From Arbacia lixula (Eukaryota; Echinodermata; Echinoidea; Arbacioida; Arbaciidae), in the NCBI GenBank assembly GCA_963669155.1, contig OZ022580.1:19717236-19781235 (forward strand): 64,000 bases of DNA. The letters run 5' to 3'. The notes below the pieces were generated by a model. That model was not told where the DNA came from and searched no databases. It saw nothing but the letters and a program-made list of their open reading frames with translations. The position numbers were made by a program, and so were the translations under genes. Shown in pieces: positions 21,901 through 32,439 of the stretch. How positions within the stretch are numbered: position 1 is the first letter of the stretch; every line of letters starts with the position of its first letter.

Positions 21901-24685
21901 CCTCGACTTGATTGATTGAAATCAAGGTATTTGCAGAAGTCTGCAAATAAAGACAGGTGTCTTTGTTTATGGAAGGTTTGTTCAGGGGATGTTCATAAAT
22001 GTGTACTTTTTGCATAATGACATATTGTATGTCAATGACTCGAAAGTCGGCATGTGTAGCTCAATTTGTTCTTGTGTTAAAGTAGATCTTTTGCGGTAAA
22101 ACCAGATGGTCAGACAAGAAAACATATTACATTTTGTAGCTGTTAACACTATTAACTTTCTTTTTTTCTATTTTGCTCAAACATTTGCCATGCATTCCAT
22201 TAATGTGATTTAGTTTCTTTTATTCCAATCAAAATATTTTTGTACAATTACTGCCATTGAAAGGATCTTGTTGTGTTTCTCTGTTTCACCTCGCACAGCC
22301 CTCAAGCCAAAGTTTGCTGCCAGTGAAGAGATCCAAACAATGAGCTCAAACTTTGTCATGGTCAATGTTGAGGTGAGTGAGTTATAATATAAACACAACA
22401 AAAAAAGTAAGTCCCCCCCCCCCCCAAGCAAAAGAGCATAACTATTTATTGAAGAGGTTTTGAGCACCGTAACTTTGCATGATTGTACCTTTACTTATTG
22501 ACTAACTTCCATATGAAAATCACATTAATCCACTCAGTAATGCATGAGTGAGCACACATTAAAGGCAAAATTGTCACTTTTTAAAAGTCACTAGGGTAAT
22601 TTGGGGATTCTGTCATATTAATTCGTAATGAATTCTATTTCTGGTGCATAATTTATGTGTTTTCATAGTTTATCATCCATCTCTCCACACATTATACCTA
22701 TCTCGACACTTAAGCCATTGCTGTTGTTAAGTGAGCACAGTTTGAAAAATATTCATCCCTCTTGAGATTGAAACTTTAAAAAACCCTTTATTTTTGTGAA
22801 AAAATAAAACTCTAGATATTTTAACAAAGATGTAACATGACCCGTTATATAGAACTAGGAAGTCATTTTCATGTCATAGTTGAGTGAATACACTTCAAAA
22901 ATCGCACAAGAAATGCCAAAATGTACTGTTAAAACGGCATAAACAATTACCCATGTGACTTTTAAAAAGTGACAAGTTTGCCTTTAGCATGTGCTCACTC
23001 ATGCATGACTGAGTGGATTAATATGATATTCTCACTGAAGTTAGTCAATAAGTGAAGTTACAATCCTGCCAAGTTATGTTGCTCTAAACCTCTGCAGTAA
23101 AAAGTTATGTTATTTTGCTTGGGGGGGACTTACCTTTTTTGTTGTGTTTAGTTATTATGGTCAGTTGTATTTTACACAAATGGTTATGTCTGCTTCCCCC
23201 CCTAACCCCCCCACCCCCCCCCCCCCTTGCTCTCTCTTTTGTTCTCTCTCTCTCCCCCTCTCTCTCTCTTTTTTCTCATAAATATGTTATGTTACTATTC
23301 AAAGTCATGGAGTTACACGTACACTACAATTCAAAGGAATTGGCATCGGGAAAGGGAAAGGGAAGGAGCCGCAGTTTTAAACCATGGTATATTTTGTCCA
23401 GTTCAGCATGAAACATGATGCTTTTTAAGTTAAAGCATCGTGTTTCATGCTGAACTGGACAAAATATACCGTGGCTTAAAACTGAGGCTCCTACCCTTTC
23501 TTTCCTTTCCCTTTCCCTATGCCAATTCCTTTGATCTGGAGTGTAGTGATAGAATTGTAAAAAATCCTTTTGCACTTAGTGTTGTAAATACTGAAGAAGT
23601 TATTTTTACTTTGTGTATTTACATACATGTATCATGTTGTATTGTATATCATTGTAAATATGTTGAACTCTCAATCCCCGAGAGGGATCAGCAGAATTGA
23701 TAAAATCTTATCTTATGTTAAGATAAAACAAGGTACATATACATGTGCGCTTTTTCAACAACAAAAAAATACCCTTTTTTTTTTTTTGCCTGAATGAAGT
23801 TCAGATGAGACCTAGTAATCACTTTTCCTGTTGGTCTGTTAGTCTGTTACAAAAATTTTTAAGTTTTCATTTAACTTGCTCTCATTGCTTTATTTCTGCA
23901 TCAATTGTGTTCATACTTGTACAAATGATCCTTGGATAAACCACCTGTGTGCTGGTGAGGTCAAAGGTCATCTATGTGCCATTTTAAATATTTGAAAAAC
24001 AACTTCGCACTGTTGATGGATTATGAAATCAGGCAAGACTCGTGATTCGCGAATCACCTTGTTTAAAATTCTCAATGTCAAATGTGTAGCTTTGTAATCG
24101 TTCGTCTTCTCATCTCTATAGGATGATGAGGAACCACAGGGTTTGGAGTATCAGCCGGACGGAGGCTACATCCCCAGGATACTGTTTCTCAGCCCCGAGG
24201 GCACTGTTCGAACGGATATAATCAACACCTTGGGCAACCCCAAGTACAAGTACTTCTATTCAAATGCAATCATGGGTGAGTTGAGAATAATGGGTATGGT
24301 CTAAATCTTTGCACATCCATTTCATTCTCTTTCCTTGCCTTTATCCCTTTCTCTTCCCCCTGGCCTCCTTTTTTCTTGATTTTTATCTCATTAATAATTC
24401 CCTTTCTTCCCCTTCCATCTTCTTTTAGCATTTGTTATCCATTCCCTCATCCTCCTATCTTCATTCTCTTCTCCTCCTTCTTCCCCCTCTTTTTCAACCA
24501 AACCCCACCTTCCCTCGTTTTCCTTCATCCCTCCTACACCACTGCCCTCGCACAAATCAAACTTCTTGAACGGAATTCTTTTAATACTAGTTTTTATTCT
24601 TTCTTTATTTTCCCACTCTCCAGTTCAACACGCAATGCAGTCTGCACTGAAGGCCTTTGGTGGATCTGTAAATGACGAGTTGTGA
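12921..24685 (+). CDS. TXNDC12: Thioredoxin domain-containing protein 12 (ERp18/ERp19-like), complete
   Basis: Six exons join in phase: 12921-13002, 15178-15238, 16179-16231, 22299-22372, 24122-24275 and 24624-24685 (TGA), giving 161 aa (human protein about 172). A signal peptide of about 21 residues ([20 protein letters not shown]) leads into a thioredoxin fold. The active site WCGACK in exon 3 is the same CGAC form as human TXNDC12, and cis-proline-side sequence [14 protein letters not shown] is in exon 5. The C-terminus NDEL is an ER-retention signal. The family catalyses or assists disulfide exchange in the ER lumen. Intron 3 is enlarged by a DIRS retrotransposon, and intron 4 begins with a foldback MITE only 17 bp after its splice donor. 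Confidence 0.93.
14258..14962. mobile_element. Foldback MITE in TXNDC12 intron 1
   Basis: The left end CTATGCACGACGAAC with nearby TGTACAACGGATAG is mirrored at the right end by CTATCCGTTGTACA and GTTCGTCGTGCTATGCAG. The 0.7-kb interior has no transposase frame. The rest of intron 1 (13003-15177) shows only AT-rich sequence and a short poly-G run near 14090. Confidence 0.65.
16179..16231 (+). CDS. TXNDC12: TXNDC12 exon 3, catalytic CGAC exon
   Basis: This 53-nt exon carries the redox-active pair. Acceptor TATTTTCAG and donor GTAAGAG are good matches. It reads [18 protein letters not shown] in phase with the neighbours. The DIRS element begins only about 150 bp downstream, in the following intron. 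Confidence 0.93.
16625..18058 (+). CDS. DIRS gag-like protein (ORF1)
   Basis: A 477-residue frame. The N-terminal 120 residues are rich in Ser, Pro, Lys and Ala. The middle is acidic, and the C-terminal 80 residues are basic and rich in Arg, Tyr, His and Gly. This matches the position and composition of DIRS ORF1 proteins, which are taken to be the structural nucleic-acid-binding protein. No zinc knuckle is seen. It overlaps the next frame by 85 nt. Confidence 0.8.
   Translation: MEISDCEKEQGAGVNAPSSPSCSAVPSPAKPGAPAGKPTAAKGSNGLTAKSHNKTSVPKAKGPKCSAVKQNSKTVIKGPKSLSTRTDNVKTVKESKGKTDASKLNPPKTIAMGTILTMQTDITNVNSRLDSLESMLTRVVEALPSRQSEMEAPNVSHVREHTFDDEDDEYRYDISDAMPIEQEQEPGSVGHASDFVMGSAGDVEMGEADPFGDKLNEPSPKASEKEVPTFAAKFAVKSAVGSNVNDEIAKSTLYMLDHQLEEKMVAETSEKYPPPSNCEHLDVPKVNSVIWDKLSASTRSKDLKLQRIQKSLTRGVSAYVQTLKAAPSEGQQDTLALLCNANCELNSLRKELIKPEMNPQYAHLCKPSNPVTKFLFGDDLGKRVKDLRDEQRAASGMVKGQARPFQRRYQHHPYEYKTTRRPYERAGWTSSQGNKVSAGSSNRPFLGGRTWGQRRPPHPATQSRAPPPQHKTTMQRK
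17974..20055 (+). CDS. DIRS reverse transcriptase - RNase H - methyltransferase-like protein (ORF2)
   Basis: A 693-residue frame. The reverse transcriptase domain occupies about residues 60-320, with [13 protein letters not shown] and the catalytic YLDD in [11 protein letters not shown]. RNase H follows at about 415-530 ([23 protein letters not shown]). The segment from about 550 to 660 ([32 protein letters not shown]) corresponds to the Dam-like methyltransferase region known from DIRS elements. The first methionine lies within the gag frame, so the true start is uncertain. Confidence 0.9.
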   Translation: MGAKETPTPSHTIQGPTTSAQDDNAEEVATTLPQEVGSIPTPNILKSNDNIHVSQTVPRVGGRLQQFYDNWCKITSDPFILSAIQGYEIEFHETCFPPMRSKPYFEFKRGQKELADIETEIQSLLAKHVIETCDYEEGEFLSNVFTRPKKNGGVRLILDLTELNKNLSVQHFKMDTIHTAAQLITNGSLLASVDLRDAYYSVPIHPDHRKYLRFIWHNKRFQFKALPNGLSTAPRLFTKILKPVFATLREAGHTVIGYLDDTIIIGQTKAQAERAVKATTEMLSELGFVIHDEKAVLEPTQCLQFWGFKLNTLEFTISLPDNKALDIAQSCESLLNKKLPSIREVAQTIGKIVAAFPAVQYGPLYYRNLETEKIAALKANAGHFDRTMHLSDYARKELSWWRENIQNSYAPISRETPTIEIRTDASGSGWGATDLTTNTGGRWNESESEKAKNNKINYLELRAVDLGLKSFCTEMRNVHILVRIDNIAAVTYVNNLGGVRSQDCNQIANQIWKWCIDSNIWLTASYLPGKMNIEADQKSRKFNDRTEWTLNKHDFKGIVKEFGLPEIDLFATRLNAQVDRYVTWLPDPHAEAVDAFTLDWSLFSFYAFPPFCLIPKCLQKIIQDQATGLLVVPNWPTQAWFPCLKALLVGEPLFISKSKDLLLQPVTHAPHPLHDRLDILCCRLSGKLSSQED
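20013..21005 (+). CDS. DIRS tyrosine recombinase (ORF3)
   Basis: A 330-residue frame overlapping ORF2 by 43 nt. It shows the tyrosine recombinase layout: an N-terminal SAM-like core-binding half, then the catalytic arginine in [15 protein letters not shown], the H-x-x-R box in KAHSTRAAS, and the C-terminal tyrosine in [10 protein letters not shown]. The enzyme replaces the DDE integrase of LTR elements and inserts a circular DNA copy without target duplication. Confidence 0.9.
   Translation: MLQIIRKTFESRGLKERTVNVLTASWRLSTTKQYQVYIKRWIKYCKDKGLNYLSNSVENVLEFLSELFHARELSYSAINTARSALSTFLTLEGSSYTVGTHPLVGRFMKGVFQLNPPKARYEEVWDVQVVFNHLRKLSPAKTLSLRNLTLKVCMLLALISAQRVQTLHLLQLDNMRVKESAITFTFTDHLKQNTPGRSPYTLSLPAYPPDRRLCIVTYLKKYIERTSGARGTERYLLISFRKPYRRVSSQTISRWIKTCMKEAGIDTSVYKAHSTRAASTSAADKVDLPLPYIVAQAGWANENTFRKFYRKPVVEKQHDKFAMALLQGKK
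21378..21490. repeat. Internal complementary region of the DIRS element
   Basis: Bases 21380-21411 are the complement of the left end (16382-16413). Bases 21410-21487 are the complement of the right end (about 21605-21682). The two complements abut, the classic arrangement thought to template circularisation in DIRS replication. A further inverted match (ATGAGAGCCCGCTCTGCGCA) joins left and right ends directly. Confidence 0.85.
21690..21915 (+). mobile_element. LINE reverse transcriptase C-terminal fragment
   Basis: Directly right of the DIRS end the sequence reads [20 protein letters not shown] followed by [15 protein letters not shown], and upstream [13 protein letters not shown]-like codons in another frame. 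The GRPR...W/L pattern is typical of the last part of non-LTR ORF2 proteins. It is frameshifted around a poly-A run and truncated at both sides. The DIRS may have landed at its edge. Confidence 0.5.
22390..23149. mobile_element. Foldback MITE with poly-C/poly-G ends, copy 1
   Basis: AAACACAACAAAAAAAGTAA plus a C-run at the left is mirrored by a G-run plus TTACCTTTTTTGTTGTGTTT at the right. The two halves are complementary nearly throughout, so the whole 0.76 kb can fold back. It starts 17 bp after the TXNDC12 exon 4 splice donor. A related copy is at 57107-57843. Confidence 0.8.
23310..23555. repeat. Foldback repeat in TXNDC12 intron 4
   Basis: Two arms of about 110 bp (AAGGAATTGGCATCGGG ... 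CCATGGTATATTTTGTCCAG, then its complement) meet around GCATCATG-like centre sequence near 23420. It lies next to a CT microsatellite at 23225-23275. Confidence 0.75.
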
Positions 24686-27039
24686 TTTCATATCATTTAT
24701 AGCTAAGCCTTGCTGTAGTTTATATTGTTTGTGCAGTCCGGTATCCTAATTCTATAAATTGGCTAATCTTGTGTGTCTGTCTGTATTTTGTTACATTGTT
24801 TTCTGCCTTGATTGTTCACTCAGTCTTGGTCAAATTGCATGCATACTGTACATGGTGAAATTGCTCTGGAGTTGTCGGGGGGTGGGGGGGGGGGGGGTTG
24901 TTTATGATATTTTTGTTACTTTTATACGAAAAAAATGTACTTAAACTTTGGTCTGAATACTTACTGGTACAATTGGTATTTGTGCTACCATAACTGCTTC
25001 CTGACTACGCATGCATACACGTCATGAGTACGAATATACAAGTTGAGTTGAGTTTCAGAAATATCAAGCATTGTACAGGTATGAGATTCATATGACCCTA
25101 CATTGTTATATATTTTGTAAAGAAACCAAAGCAGATTTTAAGCAATGAAATACTATAGCATAATAAGCAATATGTTGGTGTTTGAATGAGCATATGCTAG
25201 AATAGAATACATAGAGCATTTACATGCAGAATAAACCCACTTCTCACTGCAACCATTTGCTCTTGTTATCAACAAATTATTCAATGAAATATCTGAATAC
25301 TTCCAAGAAAGGCTGAATGGGAGGAAATTACTGATACATGTACTTTGAGAAAGTCTGACAACGACAGGGTAAATGTTACTGGGCTTTCAGTATGAACATG
25401 GTCTTTTGCAATGCAAACAAAATTTGAAAAGGAACCCTTTGAAATTGTGTCCGCGTAACCAAAGAACATGTTCAGTGTTTGTTTCAGTTTCATCCTTACA
25501 TTTAATGTCACCTATTTTTGTGGTGAGATATTGTTTCAAGTAGTGTGTACTCTACAGTGTACATAAATGTGCAGTGGTGCACAATTTATATTCAATACTT
25601 CCCCCATGAGAAAGAAGACGGGTTTGACATTCAAAGAACATTTCAGTTTGATATTGTATTCCCGGTGGGCTGTAAACATAAAAAATGACAAAGTTATCTG
25701 CCTGTAGCTTGTGTATTCTAATGAAAAGTTTGGCAATTCTTTTATATAGTAAGTATGAATAATCTGTACATGTAGTTGGAAACAACATCATCTTTTAGAT
25801 TAATCTGGTTAAAGTTTGAAGAAATCATGTCATGCAGTCCTGAGATTAGAAACAGAGCCGATAACACAAATTTCAAGCTTTGACAGAAGGAAATTGGATG
25901 AAAGTTTACATTCTCACTCAATTATTACCATTCTTAATTATACACCTATAGCCGTTACTTCCCTGCACATATCACCAAAATAGAGTATTCATTGTGTCTG
26001 TGTACATGTATTAGGCTTGGGTAAAACAGTATTTATAGTAATCGTTCACTAAAGATAATTTCATTACTACACCTGTATTTTGTATAAAAAGCTATACATG
26101 TATAAACAAGTAGTATTTGATTATTTATGGTAATAAACTACATGTACAGCTGTGTACATGGTCCAGTACAGTTTAGTACATCTCTTTGTATTTGAATTTA
26201 CATGTCTAATTTTCCTTCAAAAACAAAATACAATGTATTACCTTCGTGATTACTGGTTGATTTATTTTTATCCATGTGAGAAAAAGGACGAGGGTTGCTT
26301 TATTGAGATACTTTTATACATGTATCAGTGTGTTTCATAGTCCATAAGGCATTCATAATGCTGTAGATGTATTGACAATATCAAAAACTTGCTAAGTGAG
26401 TACTCCCATTATCGGAGTTGATATTGAAAATTATAGAATCGTGTCTAATAGATTACATGAAGAGAAACTTTTTAAATTTGCATGTTGAGATATTGAGGGA
26501 TGGATAGAACATGAAAGTATGTTTTGTTATATTATTATAAATGTAGAAATTACAAACTTTTACATTTGTACGAAATGCTTCAGTGTGCCTTTTCTTTTTC
26601 ATTTATTTCAAGAAAGAGTGTGACTTACAGTTTTGAGAAAAAAAATTATGTGTCAGAATGGAAATACATGTATATACGAAGAGATCAAATTCAGGACTTA
26701 ATGATTGTGGGGAAAAAAATGTTCATTCAGTATATGTACTAGAAATTCAAACCTATTTATGATCATTGAAAGAAGAGGAGTAAGGAAGAGAAGTGGAAGA
26801 TGGTAACTAGGTCAAGAGAAGATGTGTATCAGGAGAGAATAAGGTTGATTACAGAGAAAAAGACAGATTGATATAATGTGGGGTGGAAGGAGATAACATT
26901 CTTACAATATAAATGTTTGATATACATGTACAATGTATCAACCATGATGTAACAGACAGAGTGCTGTTCAATGCAGTTTGTATGTGTAAAATTTTTGCTA
27001 AATGCATCAATGGTGCATAAAGTGAGCTGAACACATGAA
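24686..27039. other. TXNDC12 3' flank; no gene recognised
   Basis: AT-rich sequence including the likely 3' untranslated region, with AATAAA near 25230 as a possible polyadenylation signal. There is a poly-G run at about 24878. Frames are short and lack domains. Confidence 0.55.
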
Positions 27040-27912
27040 GGGATAGTCCACCCTGAAATTATGTTGGTTTTAATAAACCCAGAAACATGAAGGACTATAT
27101 TAATGAAGGTTTGATGAAAACCTGTCCATCAGATCCATGCCGGGTCACGCCTTAACCACACCTCATGCTAGAACCTATTCATTGGACAGGAGCTTCATAC
27201 ATGGGGCTGTTAGAACTCAGAAAAGTCTTCCTAATCAAGTTGTTGGCAAGATTTCTCACACTGGTCTCCAAGCCTTTAATGCTGCGTACATAGTTTCCAG
27301 CTATCAAAAATGTGATGGTTAATTTTGGGTTTAATTGTTTATCAAATTGTGACTCTTTATTTCATTTGAGCTGCAGTGAACCATTGATTTGCCTTCTGGA
27401 CCTAAAGGCTCTGGTGGGCTATTGTTGGCATTTGCATCCTATATACACACAAAAACAAAAACAAACAAAATTGGAAGGGAAGGTTACAATTCTTTGACAT
27501 TCTCAATTTGTGATATTTGCAAGATACTCTCCTAATATAAAGGAGAGCATCTTGCACATGTCACAAAATCAAAATTTCAAAGAATTGTAACCTTCCAATC
27601 CTTTCTTTTTTGGTACTACATGTATTTTTTTAAAATGTTTTTGAAAATGTTAATTTTCTCAAAAGGATATGCATCAATTTATGTGTGCATTTGATACATC
27701 ATTAGAAACACTTTTTTTTTATACATACCTCTATCAAAAAGATTCATTCCATCATCAAAAACAGAATAAGAACAATTTATGGAATTATACAGCACACAAT
27801 ATAGGCCAATGAGGAAGCACCTCACATGTAAAGTCACAAAACTGAATCTTCACTTATATGTTTCTTTCATGTTTCTGCTTTTATTGAAACCAACTTCAGG
27901 GAGGACTATCCC
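27040..27912. mobile_element. MITE with GGGATAGTCC ends
   Basis: The ends GGGATAGTCCACCCTGAAAT and complement (TTCAGGGAGGACTATCCC) are followed by mirrored GTTGGTTTTAATAAA / TTTTATTGAAACCAAC. An inner hairpin of about 65-bp arms (27465-27600, TTGGAAGGGAAGGTTACAAT) is centred near 27540. No transposase. Confidence 0.75.
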
Positions 27913-27944
27913 TGTAAGTTCATAACCTTACAGGAGGGGAGGAT

Positions 27945-27946
<2 letters not shown>

Positions 27947-28029
<83 letters not shown>

Positions 28030-28067
28030 AAAAGAGAGAGAGAAGAGAGAGTGAGAAAGAGTGAGAT

Positions 28068-28114
<47 letters not shown>

Positions 28115-28130
28115 AAGAAAGGAGAGGGAG
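27947..28130. repeat. (GA)n microsatellite
   Basis: About 180 bp of nearly pure GA dinucleotides with a few A-rich interruptions. Apparent Ser/Leu frames on the minus strand are artefacts. Confidence 0.95.
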
Positions 28131-29945
28131 AGAAAGAAACAAAGGAATAGCAATGGAGATGGAATGGCAGCCTGGTAAATGAGTAGAAATGATGATTACA
28201 GGCCGTCATTATTTATGATAAAACTGTTCTGCTGTCGTCATCATCATGTCCCAATTTTGTTTCAAGAATTTCATTCTTTTTAAATGATTTCTTCCTGGCA
28301 TCCTGAAATCAAACACGCATTGGACTTCTGGTCTTGGCAGAATGGGATTCCACTGATAACTGATCCCATAATCTTTACTACAGTTCTCATATAAAAACAC
28401 ATCCCTTCACATATGTACAAATGAACCAAAATAAGCAGTCAACACCACTGTTTTGTACATTACTCCATTTTAATTGAACATTCAATAATTATGTACCATA
28501 ACCATTACAAGCATACAAAAGAAGTTCTGTAATCAAAGTGAAAAATGTGTCAGCATTACAAATCACAAATAAATAGAAAAGTTGCACATAGCATTTCTCT
28601 ATGTGTTGTACATTATGCATCATGTAATTAAAAAGAATACCTTAACACTTGAATCTCATTTTGATATTCTTGAAAACATGGCATAAGATTATTTACTGTA
28701 GATAAAATCTGAGCAAATATATTACAAATGACTCGAAGAAATCAGTAAAAAAACACTCTGTATCAGGAGCTCAACTATAATATCACACTTAAATTTACGA
28801 TAAGAAAATCTTTTCTTACCAAAGTAGATAAATATGGTTCCACAGTGTTCGTTCCTGTCCAACTTCACGAACAACCTACATGTACATGTATCTAGCATCC
28901 CATTTGTTTAATATCATGCTTCATATTTCATCCTAACCATGAAGTTCATCAATATCCCGACAAGAATCTCTCAGTAACTTTACACCCTTTTGTACCTAAT
29001 ACCCTTTGATCTGCTCTCCCGACTCCTAACTCCTGTATACCGAGGTGTGATGTCATACAAGCATGTCGTCAAAGCAACTGGTTCTAAACTATGGTGATAG
29101 ATCAAACAGCCGTTAAATAGATCAAAACAACTGGTTCTAAACTATGGTGATAGATCAAACAACGGTGATGACAGCAGGGACTCTCATTAGAAGTGCCTGA
29201 CACTAGCCCACTAGCAAATGTTGTTGATTTCATTGAGAACCAGCAACCTGTGTATTAATGGATATGAAGACGCCACTCCTGTACTCAATTAAACAATTTC
29301 CCTGTAACAGCACACAAGCAGTCCTACCATTCCTTTAAAGGTAATGTATGTCCTTATTAAGCATGACAGCCCGAACATAGCAAAACAATGTGATACCATC
29401 TTGTGTGGTATAGAGAAAATTTTATTGATTAAGATGGTAGGGCTACCCTTTCCCTACCTTTCCCAAGGCACAGGGTCTGTGGTGATAAGTTTATCAAAAT
29501 AGCTATGGTTGTGATGACAAACATTTTTGAGGTGACACGAGCATTGATATACGGCCGCGGAAGAAAATCATCCACAACAAGCATTTAGTTCTCAGAGAGT
29601 ATCATGAATGAACCTTCTTGTGTTGACTGTTGTTTTATGGCTGTGATGACAATGAACATTTTGAAGGAGATAGTAGCTGTGATAAACAGCCCTGGAAGAA
29701 AATCGTCATAACAAACATCTTTGTCTCATAGTTCATCATTAGTGAACCTCCTTGCGTGTATAGTGACTATGTATTTTGCCCTTGGTGTACTATGTATGCA
29801 TATTTCTTTTATGATATACTTTGTATTTGTGTGACGTTGACTATGTTTGGTTTGTGAGTGGTGTAGGAATGTCAGCTCTGCTCCTCCTTGTCTTCACCTT
29901 GGACTATTCTGCCTTTCCTTGTGACGCTTTATTCACCCATTTTCA
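28131..29945. other. AT-rich spacer; contains an interspersed repeat shared with 43750-44050
   Basis: No gene recognised. Bases about 29050-29360 (GGTTCTAAACTATGGTGATA twice, then CTCTCATTAGAAGTGCCTGA and ATGGATATGAAGACGCCACT) resemble 43750-43940 in the same order, marking a dispersed repeat. Confidence 0.5.
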
Positions 29946-30545
29946 TACTGGGTAGCTCTCAAACGTGATTTACTAACTCATAATCTAACAAGTACAGACC
30001 ACGATCACCGACTTTGTGACTTTGTAATTTTGAAGAGGAATTAAACTGTTGAATTATTTCCTTTTGAACTCAATTTCCTAACTTATTATCTCACAAGTTA
30101 GGACCATGTTCACAACCTTTGTTACTTGACAATTTTAAAAACAAATTCAACGAATGTAGACCTCTGAATAACTGTTGAATCATTTCCTCTTGAACTCAAT
30201 TTTCGAACTCATAATCTAACAAGTTAGGACCATGATCACAACCTTTGTGACTTTGCAATTTTGAAGACAAATTCAATGAATGTAGACCTCTACATTTACT
30301 GTTAATCACTCTTCTTAAACTCAATTTTCTAACTCATAATCTAACCAGTTAGATCACAACCTTTATGACTTTACATTTTTGAAGGCGAATTTCAACTAAC
30401 GCAGACCTCTACATTATTGTTGAATCATTTCTTCTTGAACGAAATTTTCTAACTCTTAATCTAACAAGTTAGGACCATGATCACGATCTTTGTGACTTTG
30501 TATTATTGAAGACAAATTATATGACTGTAGACCTCTATAAAACCG
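29946..30545. repeat. Tandem array, about 125-bp unit, five copies
   Basis: Units starting near 29946, 30064, 30191, 30316 and 30437 each read AACTCAATTTTCTAACTC, TCTAACAAGTTAGGACCATG, ACAACCTTTGTGACTTTG and ATGTAGACCTCT with scattered differences. Non-coding. Confidence 0.8.
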
Positions 30546-31199
30546 CTGAATTATTAGCAAGATGAGGGGAATTATTTCTAATGTTCTTTCAAAACTTTTT
30601 GTGAAAAGCTTAGCTTTCCACTTCCACTTAGCTGGACAGAGTTAAAAATAGGATCATCACTAGACCATCAATATTCTTATGAATTAAGTCACAAGAGGTT
30701 AACTGGAAAGTCAGCAAGAGGTTACCATAGCTGCAAAAAGTTGCACCATTGCTTGACACAGTTTCTGCCCGAAGGCAACAAATTTTAGTATTCGCGTCAT
30801 AAATCCTGCAATTTAGAATGGTTGCATCAGCAGGCATCTCAAGTATGGGGAAGAGGAGACCACAAGAGTCTAAGCAACCCTCACAACCAAAAAAGTCTAA
30901 GCCTATGTCTTCTGCTCGACAAAAAAGGACAAAAAAGAGTACAACAGAAGCAAACATGTGCAAATGGGACAGCAGAGCCGGCAGGGAACAAGTCCATTTA
31001 TTACGTTGTGAAACAGGGATTAACACACCAACGTATTATATGAGTGACCATGTTAAGAGTTTGACACAAGACAAAATGTCTATTTTTTCCATTATATATT
31101 GTTCTGGGTGTGTTAAAAGAAGTGTTTAAAATGATAAAACATATTGTAGAGTGTTTGATAGTGCCTTGATATTGTATTCAAATCGCATGGAGTTGGTAT

Positions 31200-31500
31200 C
31201 ACTGCCTTTGAGCAAACAAGGCTGATTGTTCTGGTGTTCTGTATTTGTTTGTTATTCTTTCGCGGGGGTTTATTTTCGTGATTTTCGCGAATCGGAATTT
31301 AACCTCACGCGAAAAGGTTTTGAACAGCACTGCGAATTTATCCACCCTAGAAAATGTGTTGAACTCCATGAGCAGAGTTGTGTATGCTGCGCTATTAATA
31401 GCACACACAACGATACAGCGCGATGCGTGGAAGATTGGAATGTAGGTCAAATGAATACGGTCACTGTACTGTAATTCGCACATATTACAGTAATAGAATG
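31200..31500. repeat. CGCGAAA-rich interspersed repeat
   Basis: Short motifs such as TTTTCGCGAA and its complement recur, similar in style to 8960-9160. The frames here show no domain and are probably not genes. Confidence 0.4.
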
Positions 31501-31523
31501 TGCGTTAAAACAAGAGTTCATTC

Positions 31524-31770
31524 ATGCCCACACTGACAATGGATGGTCTTCTTGAGGTCATCAATACACTTTTCGGGATAGCAGAAGATGCATCCGTGAT
31601 TCTACAGAGTTTCAATGCGGGATGGGACGATTGGCTGGATGTGGGGGAAGACATCCATGAAGACAGGAGAAAATTAAGAATTGTGCAGTGTTCTGAAGGA
31701 AACCCAGTACCGCCCCCACCAGGATCAGCACCAGTAGCACCAGCACCAGCAACTGATAAGAGTGTAAGTA
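31524..31770 (+). CDS. Hypothetical exon, acidic then Pro/Ala-rich
   Basis: A frame of about 80 codons (MDGLLEVINTLFGIAEDASV ... DDWLDVGEDIHEDRRKLRI, then a Pro/Ala tail) ends at a strong donor AGAGTGTAAGTAAT. I recognise no family. It lies upstream of the zinc-finger/P2X7-type remains and may be their first exon, or a chance frame. No promoter or partner exon could be confirmed. Confidence 0.3.
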
Positions 31771-32119
31771 ATACTATTTATTCATAGAGTTATGAGAATA
31801 GGATATGATCAACTCACTGTGGTTGGTCTGTCTTTTTGAAACCCAATTTTAAGAACATGTAAGTACAGGGGCCCTACGAAATCCTTAGTAAGGGACAGTA
31901 TTGTGGTATTATAAGTCACCTCCCTGGAAAAAGACAATCAACAAAGAGTACTAAAAAATATATATATCCATGTAAAACAAGTCTTCTATTTATTTATTTA
32001 GTTATTTCTTTATTTTTAATATTTTCTTAGCAAATTTAGCTCACAAATACAAATCAAGAAAAAGAAAATTGATCTTGAAGAAATCAGTTATACATGGAGC
32101 TCAACCATTTTCTTTGCTA

Positions 32120-32330
32120 TGATACAGACCTTCAAGGAGAGGAGATGATGAGTCTCATTGGCATCTTCACTATTCTCTCCCTACCCTTCCCCATGACATC
32201 AAGCAGGCTTTGGCAAGTGGCAAGAAGGATGTTGCCAAGGAGTCCTCTATAAGGAAAAGGATAACACAAATCCTTTTTGACGAAAAAGGGCAATTTGGGG
32301 CAATTTTTCACAAATTTCATTGACACCGGT
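32120..32330 (+). pseudogene. Duplicated coding fragment, copy 1
   Basis: It encodes HDIKQALASGKKDV followed by KESSIRKRITQILFD, then runs into a fragment of the 61-1312 repeat family. The same junction recurs at 32681-32870, so the duplication came after the repeat insertion. The protein family is not recognised; its neighbours are pogo-like transposase and zinc-finger fragments. Confidence 0.5.
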
Positions 32331-32439
32331 ACGCACCGGCCTAGGCAACGGTACCCAAGAAGAAAACAAAATAAGCCACAATATCTTGACCAATATGACA
32401 CAAACTAATGTTTGCTCCATTCTATTATCCCAGATAATA

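Noticed and set aside
27906-28209. Minus-strand Ser/Leu repeat frames
   Set aside because: They read through a (GA)n microsatellite.
30818-31129. A basic frame (MGKRRPQESKQPSQPKKSKP) considered as a nuclear protein exon
   Set aside because: No family match, no convincing splice sites and an overlapping alternative frame; left uncalled.
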